64,000 nt of DNA from Massilia kyonggiensis. Its GTDB lineage: Bacteria > Pseudomonadota > Gammaproteobacteria > Burkholderiales > Burkholderiaceae_D. The notes under the pieces are model-generated. The model was not told where the DNA came from, ran no database searches, and saw only the letters and a list, made by a program, of their open reading frames with translations. The stretch is taken from positions 434,001 to 498,000 of the forward strand of contig NZ_JANUGY010000005.1 of NCBI RefSeq assembly GCF_024756235.1, given 5' to 3'. A program made the position numbers and the translations under genes. This document shows, one piece after another, positions 18,507-27,211 of this stretch (position 1 is the first letter of the stretch; every line of letters starts with the position of its first letter).

Positions 18507-18952
18507 AGGCCGTCCTCGAGGCGCTTCCTGAGCGTCTCCAGCAGGACGGTGGCGGCGGCCAGCGCCTGCGGATCGAGGCCGGCCAGCAGGTCGGCGCGGA
18601 ATGGTTGCGCCTCCGCGAGCACTTCGGCGTAGACGGTCTTGCCGGTGTCGGTCAGCTGCACGAGTTTTACGCGCCGGTCGGTGGGCGAGGGCGCGCGCAC
18701 GACGAAGCCGTCGCGCTCCAGGCGGTCCAGCATCGACACCATCGACGGTCCCTCGACGCCGACCAGGTCGGCCAGCGCGCGCTGCGACATCGGCTCGCCG
18801 GACTTGGCGATCATCGCGATCGTCATCCAGCCGGACTGCCCGATGCCGAGGTGCTTGAGGCGCTTGTCCAGCGCGAGCCGCCACAGGCGCGCGCTCGTGT
18901 GCAGGGCCGCCGAGAAGCGTTCCTCGACCGACTCAGGTAGTTTGCTCATCAT
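18503..18952 (-). CDS. MarR-family repressor of the efflux operon
   Basis: This 149-residue winged-helix regulator has MSQRALADLVGVEGPSMVS as recognition region and the basic wing DRRVKLVQLTDTG. It heads the operon and overlaps emrB by 4 nt. ATG 18952 or the adjacent ATG 18949 is used; no strong ribosome site is visible, and an extended frame to 19009 would run through the operator. The palindrome immediately upstream (18960-18985) makes autorepression very likely, relieved by a pump substrate as for EmrR. Confidence 0.9.
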   Translation of the reverse strand: MMSKLPESVEERFSAALHTSARLWRLALDKRLKHLGIGQSGWMTIAMIAKSGEPMSQRALADLVGVEGPSMVSMLDRLERDGFVVRAPSPTDRRVKLVQLTDTGKTVYAEVLAEAQPFRADLLAGLDPQALAAATVLLETLRKRLEDGL

Positions 18953-18959
18953 TAGCCAT

Positions 18960-18985
18960 AAAATAGATAGGAACCTATCGATTTT
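18960..18985 (-). promoter_or_regulatory. MarR-type operator, 12-bp arms
   Basis: AAAATAGATAGG and CCTATCGATTTT form an inverted repeat with 11 of 12 pairs matching and a 2-nt AA centre, 8 nt upstream of the marR start. Size and AT-rich arms are typical of MarR dimer sites. It overlaps where the promoter must lie. Confidence 0.7.
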
Positions 18986-19040
18986 ATTCCGCGCAACCGA
19001 ACTGCGCAAGTGACAACACCGGAATCAGAGCCATTTCTTG

Positions 19041-19273
19041 AATTCGGGGTCAGAGCACATTTCGGCCAAAATTTGGGGTCAGAGCACTTTTGGGATCAAT
19101 TGATCTCGTAGCGCGAAAGCCCATCTTTTCCGGCTAATCGCCGTGCTGGTGGCAGGACGTGCTGGTGGCAGGAATGTGTATCCGGCGGTTGCCACCGTGG
19201 CCAATGCGCCATTTCTCGAAAAAGTGCTCTGACCCCGAATTTCAAAAAAAATGTGCTCTGACCCCGAATTTTT
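19041..19273. repeat. REPIN/MITE-like element with nested terminal inverted repeats
   Basis: Four copies of GGGGTCAGAGCAC occur: forward at 19041-19062 and 19070-19091, inverted at 19219-19242 and 19244-19273. The outer pair shares CACATTT after the core and matches over about 22 bp. The inner pair shares CACTTTT with one mismatch. The roughly 125-bp middle contains a direct repeat of GTGCTGGTGGCAGGA and no convincing gene. The layout fits a non-autonomous palindromic element of the kind mobilised by RAYT transposases. It lies between marR and the asparaginase gene. Confidence 0.6.
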
Positions 19274-19282
19274 GCGGGAGGG

Positions 19283-20332
19283 TCAGATCGGTGTGTCCGC
19301 CTTTTCCAGCGTGAACACGGCGTGCAGGTCGCCCGCCACGACGCCGCGCGCATTCCTGATGGGCGGCGCGCGGTACTGCTCGAGGTGCTTGCGGCGCGTG
19401 TCGTCCAGCAGGCCCAGTTGATCGAGCACGGCGAACGTCGCGGGATGCAGCGCGCGCACGGCGCCATCGGCCACCTTGATCGCGATGCCGATGCCGGCCG
19501 AGCGGATGCCGATCGCCTGCACGGCGTCCGCGCCGATCTTGGCGACCCAGTCGCCGCCGCCGGCCTGCATCCATGCGAGGTCCGTGCGCGAGTCGCCCGA
19601 CACCATGTCGGGGTGCGCCGTCATCGCGTCGAACAGGTCGCCCAGCGCGGCGCCGAGGCGCGCGTCCGCGCTGCCCTGCGCGAGGCGCGCGTACAGGTGC
19701 GCGAGGCGTGCCAGCGGCATCGCGTAGTTCGGCGCGGAGCAGCCGTCGATGCCCATCGGGAGCGTGTCTTCCGTCATCTGCACGCAGTCGGCGAGCGTGC
19801 TGCGGATCGCGCGCTGCAGCGGGTGCGCGGGATCGACGTAGCCCTCGGTCGGCGCGCCGTGCAGGCGGCACCAGGCGAGGAAGCCGCTGTGCTTGCCCGA
19901 GCAATTGTGGTGGACCGTGCGCCAGCGCCGTTCGGCCGGCACGGGCAGGCCGACGGCGTCGTAGTACAGCGGCGCCGCGCAGCCGCAGGCGAGGTGGCTT
20001 TCGTCCAGGCCGATCTTGTCGAGGATGGACGTCACGCCCACGAGGTGCTTTTCTTCGCCCGAGTGGCTGGCGCATAGCAGGGCCAGTTCGGCACGCGTGA
20101 GGCCGAAGCGGGCCGGGCCGTCATCGAGCACGAAGGGCAGGGCCTGGAACGGCTTCAGCGCGGAACGGGTGAAGGTCATGAAGTCGGGGTCACCTGCCGA
20201 CCACAGCAGGCGGCCGGCCACGTCGACGACGGCGATCGACCCGTAGTGGATGTTCTCGACCGCGTAGCCGCCGGCAAGCGCGCCGTCGGGCGGATAGCCA
20301 CGCGTGGTGGCGACCAAGGGGACAGGATGCAT
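19283..20332 (-). CDS. asparaginase of the Rhizobium etli ReAV type (class 3)
   Basis: This 349-residue protein belongs to the asparaginase II family (PF06089), unrelated to E. coli AnsB. The catalytic residues known from R. etli ReAV appear with a constant offset of 9: Ser57/Lys60 (RSALKPFQ), Ser89 (ASHSGE), Cys144/Lys147 (NCSGKH) and Asp196/Cys198 (GIDGCS), the Cys-Lys-Cys set binding zinc. It hydrolyses L-asparagine to aspartate and ammonia in the cytoplasm. It is a single gene, and the REPIN-like element lies 9 nt beyond its stop. Confidence 0.92.
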   Translation of the reverse strand: MHPVPLVATTRGYPPDGALAGGYAVENIHYGSIAVVDVAGRLLWSAGDPDFMTFTRSALKPFQALPFVLDDGPARFGLTRAELALLCASHSGEEKHLVGVTSILDKIGLDESHLACGCAAPLYYDAVGLPVPAERRWRTVHHNCSGKHSGFLAWCRLHGAPTEGYVDPAHPLQRAIRSTLADCVQMTEDTLPMGIDGCSAPNYAMPLARLAHLYARLAQGSADARLGAALGDLFDAMTAHPDMVSGDSRTDLAWMQAGGGDWVAKIGADAVQAIGIRSAGIGIAIKVADGAVRALHPATFAVLDQLGLLDDTRRKHLEQYRAPPIRNARGVVAGDLHAVFTLEKADTPI

Positions 20333-20652
20333 CGGTCTGCTCCTTCGTTCTGGTTGGCTTCAAACGCCGACACTGTAACGGATTCCGCCGCCGCAGCGCG
20401 CCCGGAACGATGCCAAAAACTATATGCATCCGCAGCATTTCGGTCCGGTTTTTCGACAGTTCATCCCTCCATTTCGACGGTTTGGCGGGTCCCCGATGAC
20501 GCTTCGCGCCGCCTTTCCTACACTGTCATCACTCGCCGCACATTAACGACGCGGCGATACGAAAAACGGTGGACCGTTAGAGCATCCGACGATTCTTTTG
20601 AAATCTGGCTCATGGTCCGTTATACATATCGAAAATTAATATCGGAGCAATC
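20333..20652. other. divergent intergenic region, asparaginase / small exported protein
   Basis: 320 nt without a gene. It holds the divergent promoters, including the sigma70 candidate at 20598-20626 listed separately. No coding frame with a ribosome site and no clear repeat was seen in the rest. Confidence 0.5.
20598..20626 (+). promoter_or_regulatory. sigma70 promoter candidate TTGAAA-N17-TATACA
   Basis: TTGAAA (5/6 to consensus) at 20598-20603 and TATACA (4/6) at 20621-20626 are separated by the optimal 17 nt. The predicted start is about 20 nt before the small exported protein gene, whose GGAG lies shortly after. Confidence 0.6.
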
Positions 20653-21018
20653 ATGCGTATCGTACAAGCCCTGGCCTTCACCGCCCTCGCCACCCTGTCC
20701 CTGGGCGCCTTCGCCGACCCGTCCATCGCACCGTCGTCGGCCACCGCCAGCGCGGTCATGGAGTCGTCGACGCACAGCGCCTATCGCCTGACCCAGGACG
20801 AAGCCGAACACATGCGCGGTTCGTTCCGTCTCACCGACGGCCGCACGATCACGGTGACGAACCGCATGAACAAGCTGTACGTCGAGCTGGACGGCAAGCG
20901 CGAGGAAATGGTGCCGGTCGCTCCGAAGAAATTTGTCACACGCGACACGGGTGCCCAGATCGCCTTCAACCAGGTGCCGTTCGCCGACGAGGTCGTCGTC
21001 AACCAGGCCGCGCGCTGA
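20653..21018 (+). CDS. small exported protein of unknown function
   Basis: The 121-residue protein has a signal peptide (MRIVQALAFTALATLSLGAFA, cleavage after residue 21). The mature domain of about 100 residues carries a pattern of alternating polar beta strands: FRLTDGRTITVTNRMNKLYVEL followed by DGKREEMVPVAPKKF. GGAG precedes the ATG at good spacing, and a sigma70 promoter is visible upstream. The family is not recognised. It is probably periplasmic, with no cysteines to suggest disulfides or a lipid anchor. Monocistronic. Confidence 0.8.
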   Translation: MRIVQALAFTALATLSLGAFADPSIAPSSATASAVMESSTHSAYRLTQDEAEHMRGSFRLTDGRTITVTNRMNKLYVELDGKREEMVPVAPKKFVTRDTGAQIAFNQVPFADEVVVNQAAR

Positions 21019-21082
21019 TGCGCGGCGCAGAACACGGCCGGCCTGGCCGATGCGGTCCGGGCCGGCCCCTTTCAACAGCGGG

Positions 21083-21937
21083 TCAGATCGGCGCGCCGAA
21101 GCGCCCGGCCTGGTAATCGATGATCGCCTGCTGGATTTCCTCGCGCGTGTTCATCACGAACGGCCCGTGCGCCACGACGGGTTCGCGGATCGGAAAGGCG
21201 TGACCCAGCAGCAGCACGCTGTCGTGGTCGGCCAGGATGTCCAGTTCATCGCCCTCCGCATCGAACTCCGCAAGGTGCATTGCGCTGACCGTTTCCGGCA
21301 CGCCCTGGATCACGCCGCGCACGACGTACAGGAACACGTTGCGGTCGAGTAGTCCATCCACGTGCAGGCGCGCACCCGCCTTCATCTCCACCGTGCACAG
21401 CGACACGTCCGTCAGCGTTTCGATGGGCCCCGTCACGCCGCCATACGTCCCCGACACGAGGTGCACGCGCACGCCATCGCCCTCGTCCACGACGGGGATC
21501 TGGTCGCGCTGCAGCCCGATGTAGCGGGGCGCCTTCATCTTCAGCGCGGGCGGCAGGTTGACCCACAACTGCAGGATCTCGAGCGGCCCGCCGCGTTCCA
21601 TGAATTCGCGCGGCGACACTTCCGCGTGCACGATGCCGCGGCCGGCCGTCATCCATTGCACGCCGCCGGGGCCGATGATGCTTTCATGGCCCGCGCTGTC
21701 GCGGTGCGCGAGCAGGCCGTCGAGGATGAACGTCACGGTCTCGAAGCCGCGGTGCGGATGCGGGCCGAACGGCAGGCCGCGGTTATGCGGCGGATAGACC
21801 TGCGGGCCGTGATGGTTGAGGAACAGGAAGGGATCGACCTGGTCCAGATGCGGACCCGGCACGGGGCGTTGGGTGATGAGGTCGCCGATGTCGTCGCGCA
21901 GCGCGGGGTGGACACGGCGGATGATTTTATGCGTCAT
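21083..21937 (-). CDS. pirin family protein (bicupin)
   Basis: The 284-residue bicupin has the pirin signature FGPHPHRGFETV. His60, His62, His104 and Glu106 match the metal ligands of human pirin (His56, His58, His101, Glu103). Bacterial pirins act as quercetinases or as redox/metal-dependent regulators, and the sequence does not tell which. Divergent from the M20 peptidase with 121 nt between them. Confidence 0.92.
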   Translation of the reverse strand: MTHKIIRRVHPALRDDIGDLITQRPVPGPHLDQVDPFLFLNHHGPQVYPPHNRGLPFGPHPHRGFETVTFILDGLLAHRDSAGHESIIGPGGVQWMTAGRGIVHAEVSPREFMERGGPLEILQLWVNLPPALKMKAPRYIGLQRDQIPVVDEGDGVRVHLVSGTYGGVTGPIETLTDVSLCTVEMKAGARLHVDGLLDRNVFLYVVRGVIQGVPETVSAMHLAEFDAEGDELDILADHDSVLLLGHAFPIREPVVAHGPFVMNTREEIQQAIIDYQAGRFGAPI

Positions 21938-22058
21938 GTTCGTCTTCGTTCGAATGTGCAGCGAACACGATAACCGATTGCGGCCGGAGTAGTCGCCAGC
22001 AATCTTTACGCAACCCTGCTATGCTCGTTTCCCCCTTTCAATTCTGGAGACGGAGACA

Positions 22059-23588
22059 ATGAATACGGAGACTTGCGTACGCAACCTGGCGATGGCCATC
22101 AGCCTGGCCTGGGCAGCAAGCGCAACGGGCGCACCCGCCCAGGCCGTGCCGGGCGACACGGCGATCAAGGCGGCCAAACATGCCGTCACCGCTTACCGCG
22201 ACGACGTCGTCGAGACGCTGGCCAAACTGGTCAGCTACAACACGGTGGCGGACAAGGACATCCCGTGCGACCGCAATCCGCGCCACCAGGCGTTCAAGGA
22301 TTACCTGAAGCAGGAAGCGGGCCGCCTGGGCCTGGACTTCGCGGACTACGGCTGCGTGGCGATCGTGGGCCTCGGCAAGGGCGACGAGCGCGTGGGCCTC
22401 GTCGCGCACGGCGACGTGCAGCCCGTCGACGCGAGCAAGTGGAAGAAGTCGCCGTTCGAGCTGGACCGCACGAGCGAGCCGGGCCGCCTGCTGGCGCGCG
22501 GCGCCGAGGACGACAAGGGCCCCATCGCCACCGCGCTGTACGCGATGAAGTCGCTGAAGGACCTGCAGGTGCCGCTGTCGAAACGCATCGAACTGTACGT
22601 GTACATGGCCGAGGAATCGGACTGGGGTCCGCTCGAGGAATTCATCAAGACGCACACGCTGCCGCAGATGAACATCACGCTCGATGCGGAGTATCCGGCC
22701 GTGACGGCGGAGAAGGGCTACGGCACCCTGGCCGTGACGATGCCGGCCGCCACGGCCGCGCCGCCGGCAGGCAGCCCGTTCGTCAAGGCGTTCAAGGGCG
22801 GCTTCTTCGGCAGCCAGATCCCGGAAGATGCGCAGGCGCTCGTCGCCAATGCGACGCCGGCGCTGGAAGCTCAGATCCGCGCGCGCGCCGGCAAGCAGAC
22901 CGGCATGCGCTACCAGTACGAGTGGAAGGACAAGGACCTGCTCGTGACGGCGAAGGGCCTGTCGGCGCACTCGTCGAAGCCGGAGGACGGCGTCAACGCC
23001 ATCAGCATGCTGGCCGACGCGCTCGCCGTGCAGGCATGGCGGGACACGACGGCAGGCGCGCTCGTGAACTTCCTCAACGAGATGGTGGGCACCGGCTACT
23101 ACGGCGAGAAGTTCGGCAGCATCGCCTACCACGACGCGTTCATGGGCCCGATGACGTTCGCGCCCACCGTGATCCGCCAGCAGGACGGCGGCGGCATCGA
23201 GCTGGCGATCAACATCAGGAGGCCGCAGGGCAAGACCACGGAACAGCTGACCAACGAGATCAATGCCGCGCTCGCGCAGTGGCAGGGCGCGCACGTGCAG
23301 CTGGCGAAGGTCAACATGCAGATCGGCGAACCATGGGTCCAGAAGGATGCGCCGCAGCTGCCGGTGCTGATGAAGACGTTCGCGTACTTCACGGGCATCA
23401 AGAATCCGAAACCGCTGGCGATCGGCGGCGGCACGAATTCGCGCCTGTTCCCGCACGCGGTCAGCTTCGGCCCGGCGATGCCTGGCACGGTCTATACGGG
23501 CCATTCGGAGCATGAGTTCATCACCACGAAACAGCTGCTGCTGAACCTGCAGATGTACACGGCCGTGCTCGCCGAGCTGGCCAAATAA
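22059..23588 (+). CDS. exported M20-family metallopeptidase (dipeptidase type)
   Basis: This 509-residue protein has an N-terminal signal sequence (about residues 1-29) and the co-catalytic zinc site of M20: His117 and Asp119 (VAHGDVQP), bridging Asp151 (RGAEDDKG), Glu185/Glu186 (MAEESDWG), an Asp in LDAEYP and a C-terminal His in TGHSEHEF. The long insert between catalytic and lid domains resembles PepV/Sapep dipeptidases. GGAG before ATG 22059 supports the start. It would trim dipeptides in the periplasm. Monocistronic. Confidence 0.9.
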   Translation: MNTETCVRNLAMAISLAWAASATGAPAQAVPGDTAIKAAKHAVTAYRDDVVETLAKLVSYNTVADKDIPCDRNPRHQAFKDYLKQEAGRLGLDFADYGCVAIVGLGKGDERVGLVAHGDVQPVDASKWKKSPFELDRTSEPGRLLARGAEDDKGPIATALYAMKSLKDLQVPLSKRIELYVYMAEESDWGPLEEFIKTHTLPQMNITLDAEYPAVTAEKGYGTLAVTMPAATAAPPAGSPFVKAFKGGFFGSQIPEDAQALVANATPALEAQIRARAGKQTGMRYQYEWKDKDLLVTAKGLSAHSSKPEDGVNAISMLADALAVQAWRDTTAGALVNFLNEMVGTGYYGEKFGSIAYHDAFMGPMTFAPTVIRQQDGGGIELAINIRRPQGKTTEQLTNEINAALAQWQGAHVQLAKVNMQIGEPWVQKDAPQLPVLMKTFAYFTGIKNPKPLAIGGGTNSRLFPHAVSFGPAMPGTVYTGHSEHEFITTKQLLLNLQMYTAVLAELAK

Positions 23589-23911
23589 GTGTTACATTCC
23601 AGCGCCGCCCGGGCTCGCTTCCGGGGGCGCTTCACGATGTTGGACGCCCGGCAGTCGTGTAGGCCGGCTTCTCGCCAAAACGTGTAAATCCTTCCAAAAG
23701 TTTTGTAGGTTTAGACCTACATGGGCGATGTCTTCATAGGGGATCAATACCCGTTTCCCTAGGAGAGACAGCAGGCCGGGCCACGGCCGCAATTCGAGGC
23801 TTCGCGCGTCCCGTTGATTGTCGGAAAATCAAGAGGTGACCCCAAGAAAATGTGGCGAAAACGCCATGATAGGATCAGACCTGACGTAGCAATGCCTGAC
23901 CTGTCGATGCC
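23589..23911. other. intergenic region upstream of the galactose operon
   Basis: 323 nt without a credible gene. It contains a GC-rich imperfect stem-loop after the peptidase stop, the palindrome at 23704-23721, and a second dyad TTGATT-N7-AATCAA at 23814-23832. A 66-codon minus-strand frame (23792-23592) has no ribosome site and no family-like features. Confidence 0.5.
23704..23721 (+). promoter_or_regulatory. perfect palindrome TGTAGGT-TTAG-ACCTACA
   Basis: A 7-bp perfect dyad with a 4-nt centre lies about 190 nt before galT. The symmetry and length resemble sites of LuxR/NarL-type or other dimeric regulators. Its regulator is unknown and none is encoded beside it. Confidence 0.5.
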
Positions 23912-25006
23912 ATGCACAGCCAAGAACTGATCAAACCTGACGGAAGAGACCTGACGTTGTACAGCAGCCGGCCGATCCCGGACGGCATCGTCGCGACCAG
24001 CCCCTTCGCCGAACCGCAGCACGCCAACCCGCACCTGCGCTGGCATCCGCTGCGCGGCGAGTGGGTCACGTATGCCGCGTTCCGCCAGAACCGCACGTAT
24101 CAGCCGCCCCCGCAGTACAACCCGCTGGCCCCTACGCGCGACCCGGATCACCCGACCGAGATGCCGGCCGGAGATTACGAGATCGCCGTCTTCGACAACC
24201 GCTTTCCGTCGCTCGCGCTGGACGCGCACGAGCCGCCGACGCTCACCGTGCCCACTGCGCCCGCCAACGGCAAATGCGAAGTCGTCGTGTTCACGCAGGA
24301 TCCGCAGGCGTCCCTGAGCCGGCTGCCGTTGTCGCGCATCGAACTGCTGCTGGAAGTGTGGGGCGACCGCACACGGCGCATCGGTGGGCAGCACCACATC
24401 CAGTACGTGCTGCCGTTCGAGAACCGCGGCGCGGAAGTGGGCGTGACCCTGCACCATCCGCACGGCCAGATCTACGCGTACCCGTTCATCCCGCCCGCGC
24501 CCGCGCGCCAGCTCGCGCAGGAACGCGAGTACTACCTGCAGCACGGCACGAGCCTCCTGTGCGACATGGCGCGCGACGAGGCGGCGGACGACAAGCGCGT
24601 CGTGTACCGCGACGACGAGGCGATCGCCTTCGTACCGGCGTGCGCGCGCTATCCGTACGAAGTGTGGGTGATGCCGACCGCGCCCTGCAAGGACTTCGCG
24701 GCCTTGAGCCCCGCGCAGCGAACGGACCTGGCGCGCGCGCTGAAGACGGTCTTGCTCAAGTTCGACAACCTGTGGGAGCGCCCGTTCCCGTACCTGATGG
24801 TGTGGTACCAGGCGCCGACGGATGGCGCCGATCATCCCGAGACGCAGCTGCACTGCCAGTTCTATCCGCCGTACCGCACGCGCGACCGGCTGAAGTACCT
24901 GGCCGGCACGGAGATCGGCGCCGGCATGTTCGCGATGGACGTCCTGCCCGAGACGACCGCGTACGAATTGCAGCAGGTCGAGGTGCGGCTGGAGGACGAG
25001 GCATGA
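23912..25006 (+). CDS. galT: galactose-1-phosphate uridylyltransferase
   Basis: This is a 364-residue HIT-superfamily enzyme with the HPHGQ active-site motif; His184 is the uridylylated nucleophile (His166 in E. coli). It also has the N-terminal RWHPLRGEWV and C-terminal LHCQFYPP segments. It exchanges UMP between UDP-glucose and galactose-1-phosphate in the Leloir pathway. It heads an operon with a stop-start overlap (ATGA) to the next gene. No strong ribosome site precedes ATG 23912. Confidence 0.95.
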   Translation: MHSQELIKPDGRDLTLYSSRPIPDGIVATSPFAEPQHANPHLRWHPLRGEWVTYAAFRQNRTYQPPPQYNPLAPTRDPDHPTEMPAGDYEIAVFDNRFPSLALDAHEPPTLTVPTAPANGKCEVVVFTQDPQASLSRLPLSRIELLLEVWGDRTRRIGGQHHIQYVLPFENRGAEVGVTLHHPHGQIYAYPFIPPAPARQLAQEREYYLQHGTSLLCDMARDEAADDKRVVYRDDEAIAFVPACARYPYEVWVMPTAPCKDFAALSPAQRTDLARALKTVLLKFDNLWERPFPYLMVWYQAPTDGADHPETQLHCQFYPPYRTRDRLKYLAGTEIGAGMFAMDVLPETTAYELQQVEVRLEDEA

Positions 25007-26109
25007 GCACCCGTGCTGCCGAAGTGTCCGAGAAACTCGCGCTGCTGCGTGCAACGCTGGCGGAAGCGGGCGCGCAGGCGATCCGGCTGCGCGGCACCGA
25101 CTGGTTCGCGTGGGCGACAGCGGGCGGCGATGCCTCCGTGCTGCTGGCCGCCGACTGCGGCGTGGCCGAGGTGCTCGTCACGCGCGACGACGCCGTGATC
25201 CTGACGGACGCCATCGAGGCCGAGCGCCTGCGGCTGGAACAGGTGCCGGCGGGCTTTACGTTCCACATCGCGCCGTGGGCCGAGACGGAGTTGCGCGACA
25301 CGTATGTGCTGGGCGTGGCGAATGGCGGCGTGGTGCTGTCGGACCGTCCGCGCAACGGCAACGGCCATGCCGAGCAGCCGCTGCCCGCGAGCCTGCGCCT
25401 GCGCCGCATGGTGCTGCTGCCGGCCGAGCAGGAACGCTACCGCGCACTGGGCCGCGACGCGGCCATCGCGATGGCGGAGACACTCCGTGCCGCGCGGCCC
25501 GGATGGACCGAACTCGAACTCGCGGCGGCGGGGGCGCAGGCCTTGTGGCGGCGCGGGATCCAGCCCGCGCTCGTCCTGGCCGCGGGTGCCCGCCGGCTGC
25601 CGTTGTTCCGCCACCCCGTGCCGGCCAACGAGCCGCTGGGCGCACGCGCGATGCTCGTGTTCTGCGCGCGCCGTCAAGGCCTCGTGGCGAACCTGTCGCG
25701 CGGTGTCGCATTCACTCCGCTCTCCGACGACGAGCGCAATGCGCAGGCCGACCTGCTGCAGGTCGAAGCGACGGGGCTCGATGCCGTGCGTCCGGGCCAG
25801 TCGTTGGCCGCCGTCTACCACGCGCTGGAGGCGGCGTACCGCCACGTGAACCGGCCGGAGGCGATCCGCGAGCATCACCAGGGCGGCATCACGGGCTACC
25901 AGGCGCGCGAGATCGTCGCGAGCCCGAGTACCGCGACCGGCATCGAGACGGGCATGGCGTTCGCGTTCAATCCGAGCTTCGCGGGTATGAAGGTCGAAGA
26001 CACGTTCCTGCTCGGCGCGAACGGGCTCGAGAACCTGACCTCGGACCCGGACTGGCCGGCGACGACAATACAGGGCCGCGCGCGGCCCACCTGGCTGGAG
26101 GTGGCATGA
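25003..26109 (+). CDS. M24 pita-bread-fold protein, probably catalytically inactive
   Basis: The 368-residue protein has the creatinase/aminopeptidase-P architecture: N-terminal domain to about residue 135, then a C-terminal M24-like fold. The metal site looks broken. Where M24 peptidases have Asp in the liDaG and sDiTR segments, this protein reads [17 protein letters not shown]; the first Glu of EPG is Asn in FAFNPSFAG. His in HHQGG and the last Glu in KVEDT remain. It is translationally coupled to galT and 1 nt from galK, so a role tied to galactose metabolism is implied. A regulatory or scaffolding role is inference. Confidence 0.75.
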   Translation: MSTRAAEVSEKLALLRATLAEAGAQAIRLRGTDWFAWATAGGDASVLLAADCGVAEVLVTRDDAVILTDAIEAERLRLEQVPAGFTFHIAPWAETELRDTYVLGVANGGVVLSDRPRNGNGHAEQPLPASLRLRRMVLLPAEQERYRALGRDAAIAMAETLRAARPGWTELELAAAGAQALWRRGIQPALVLAAGARRLPLFRHPVPANEPLGARAMLVFCARRQGLVANLSRGVAFTPLSDDERNAQADLLQVEATGLDAVRPGQSLAAVYHALEAAYRHVNRPEAIREHHQGGITGYQAREIVASPSTATGIETGMAFAFNPSFAGMKVEDTFLLGANGLENLTSDPDWPATTIQGRARPTWLEVA

Positions 26110-26110
26110 C

Positions 26111-27211
26111 ATGAACAATCCCGAGACCTTCTTCGGCGGCGCCCCGGAAGCGTTCGCGTCGGCCCCCGGCCGCGTTAACCTGCTGGGCGAGCACACGGAT
26201 TACAACGACGGCTACATGCTGCCCGTGGCGACGCCGCAGCGTACCGAGGTCGCGCTCGCGCGCAGCCACGACGACCAGCATCACCTGTACTCCGGCACGC
26301 TGGACGGCAACGTCACGTTCGCGGCGAAAGGGGGCAGCGCGCCGCAGGGCTTCGGCAGCTACATCGAGGGCTGCATCCGTCTCGTGGAAGCGACGGGCGT
26401 CACCGTGCCGCCGCTGCGCGTGTTCGTGACGACGAACCTGCCCGTCGGTTCCGGCCTGTCGTCGTCGGCGGCGCTCGAAGTGGCGATGCTGCGCGCCATG
26501 CGCAACCTGCTCGGGTTCTCCCTCGACGACGTAAAACTCGCGCAGATCGCGCAGCGCGCCGAGATCGAATTCGCCCGCGTCAACTGCGGCATCATGGACC
26601 AGATGGCGTCGAGCCTGTGCGACGAACGGAACATGCTGTTCATCGATGCGCGCACGCTGGAACATCATCTCGTGCCGCTGCCGGAAGGCGCTGAGCTGAT
26701 CGTCGTCGACTCCGGCGTGCCGCGCACGCTCGCGGCCAGCAAGTACAACGAACGCCGTGCGGAATGCGAAGAGGCGTCGCGCAAGCTGGGCGTGAAGGCG
26801 CTGCGCGACGTGACCGATCCGGCGGCCGTGGAGTCGCTGCCCGAGCCGCTGCGCCGGCGCGCGCGCCACGTCGTGCTGGAAGACCTGCGCGTGCTGGAAG
26901 CGGCGAAGGGCGTGTCGGCCGAACGCTTCGGCGAACTGATGAACGCGTCGCACGAGAGCCTGCGCGACGACTACGAGGTTTCGATTCCCGAGCTCGACCA
27001 GCTGGTGGCCGCATTGCGTGCCGCCCCGGGCGTGCTCGGTGCACGCTTGACCGGCGCCGGATTCGGCGGCGCGACCGTGGCTCTATGCCGGTCCGGTCAG
27101 GCAAGACAGGCAGCGGAAACTGCACTCTCCACCTACAACAAAGCAGGACGTCAGGGTCGTATCCTGATCCCGGTCCCGACCCAAGGAAAGGAAAACAATG
27201 AGCCAGTTTGA
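26111..27211 (+). CDS. galK: galactokinase
   Basis: This 366-residue GHMP kinase carries the galactokinase signature [19 protein letters not shown] (20-38), the ATP-binding [13 protein letters not shown] motif, and catalytic Asp in CGIMDQMAS. It phosphorylates galactose at O1. Its last 14 nt overlap the start of the GH2 gene, and it begins 1 nt after the M24-like gene. A local galE is not in the window. Confidence 0.95.
   Translation: MNNPETFFGGAPEAFASAPGRVNLLGEHTDYNDGYMLPVATPQRTEVALARSHDDQHHLYSGTLDGNVTFAAKGGSAPQGFGSYIEGCIRLVEATGVTVPPLRVFVTTNLPVGSGLSSSAALEVAMLRAMRNLLGFSLDDVKLAQIAQRAEIEFARVNCGIMDQMASSLCDERNMLFIDARTLEHHLVPLPEGAELIVVDSGVPRTLAASKYNERRAECEEASRKLGVKALRDVTDPAAVESLPEPLRRRARHVVLEDLRVLEAAKGVSAERFGELMNASHESLRDDYEVSIPELDQLVAALRAAPGVLGARLTGAGFGGATVALCRSGQARQAAETALSTYNKAGRQGRILIPVPTQGKENNEPV

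Noticed and set aside
19041..19273. Complete insertion sequence
   Set aside because: Too short and without a transposase frame; better described as a non-autonomous inverted-repeat element.
23592..23792. 66-codon minus-strand frame in the gap before galT
   Set aside because: No ribosome site, no recognisable features, and it runs through the perfect palindrome at 23704-23721.
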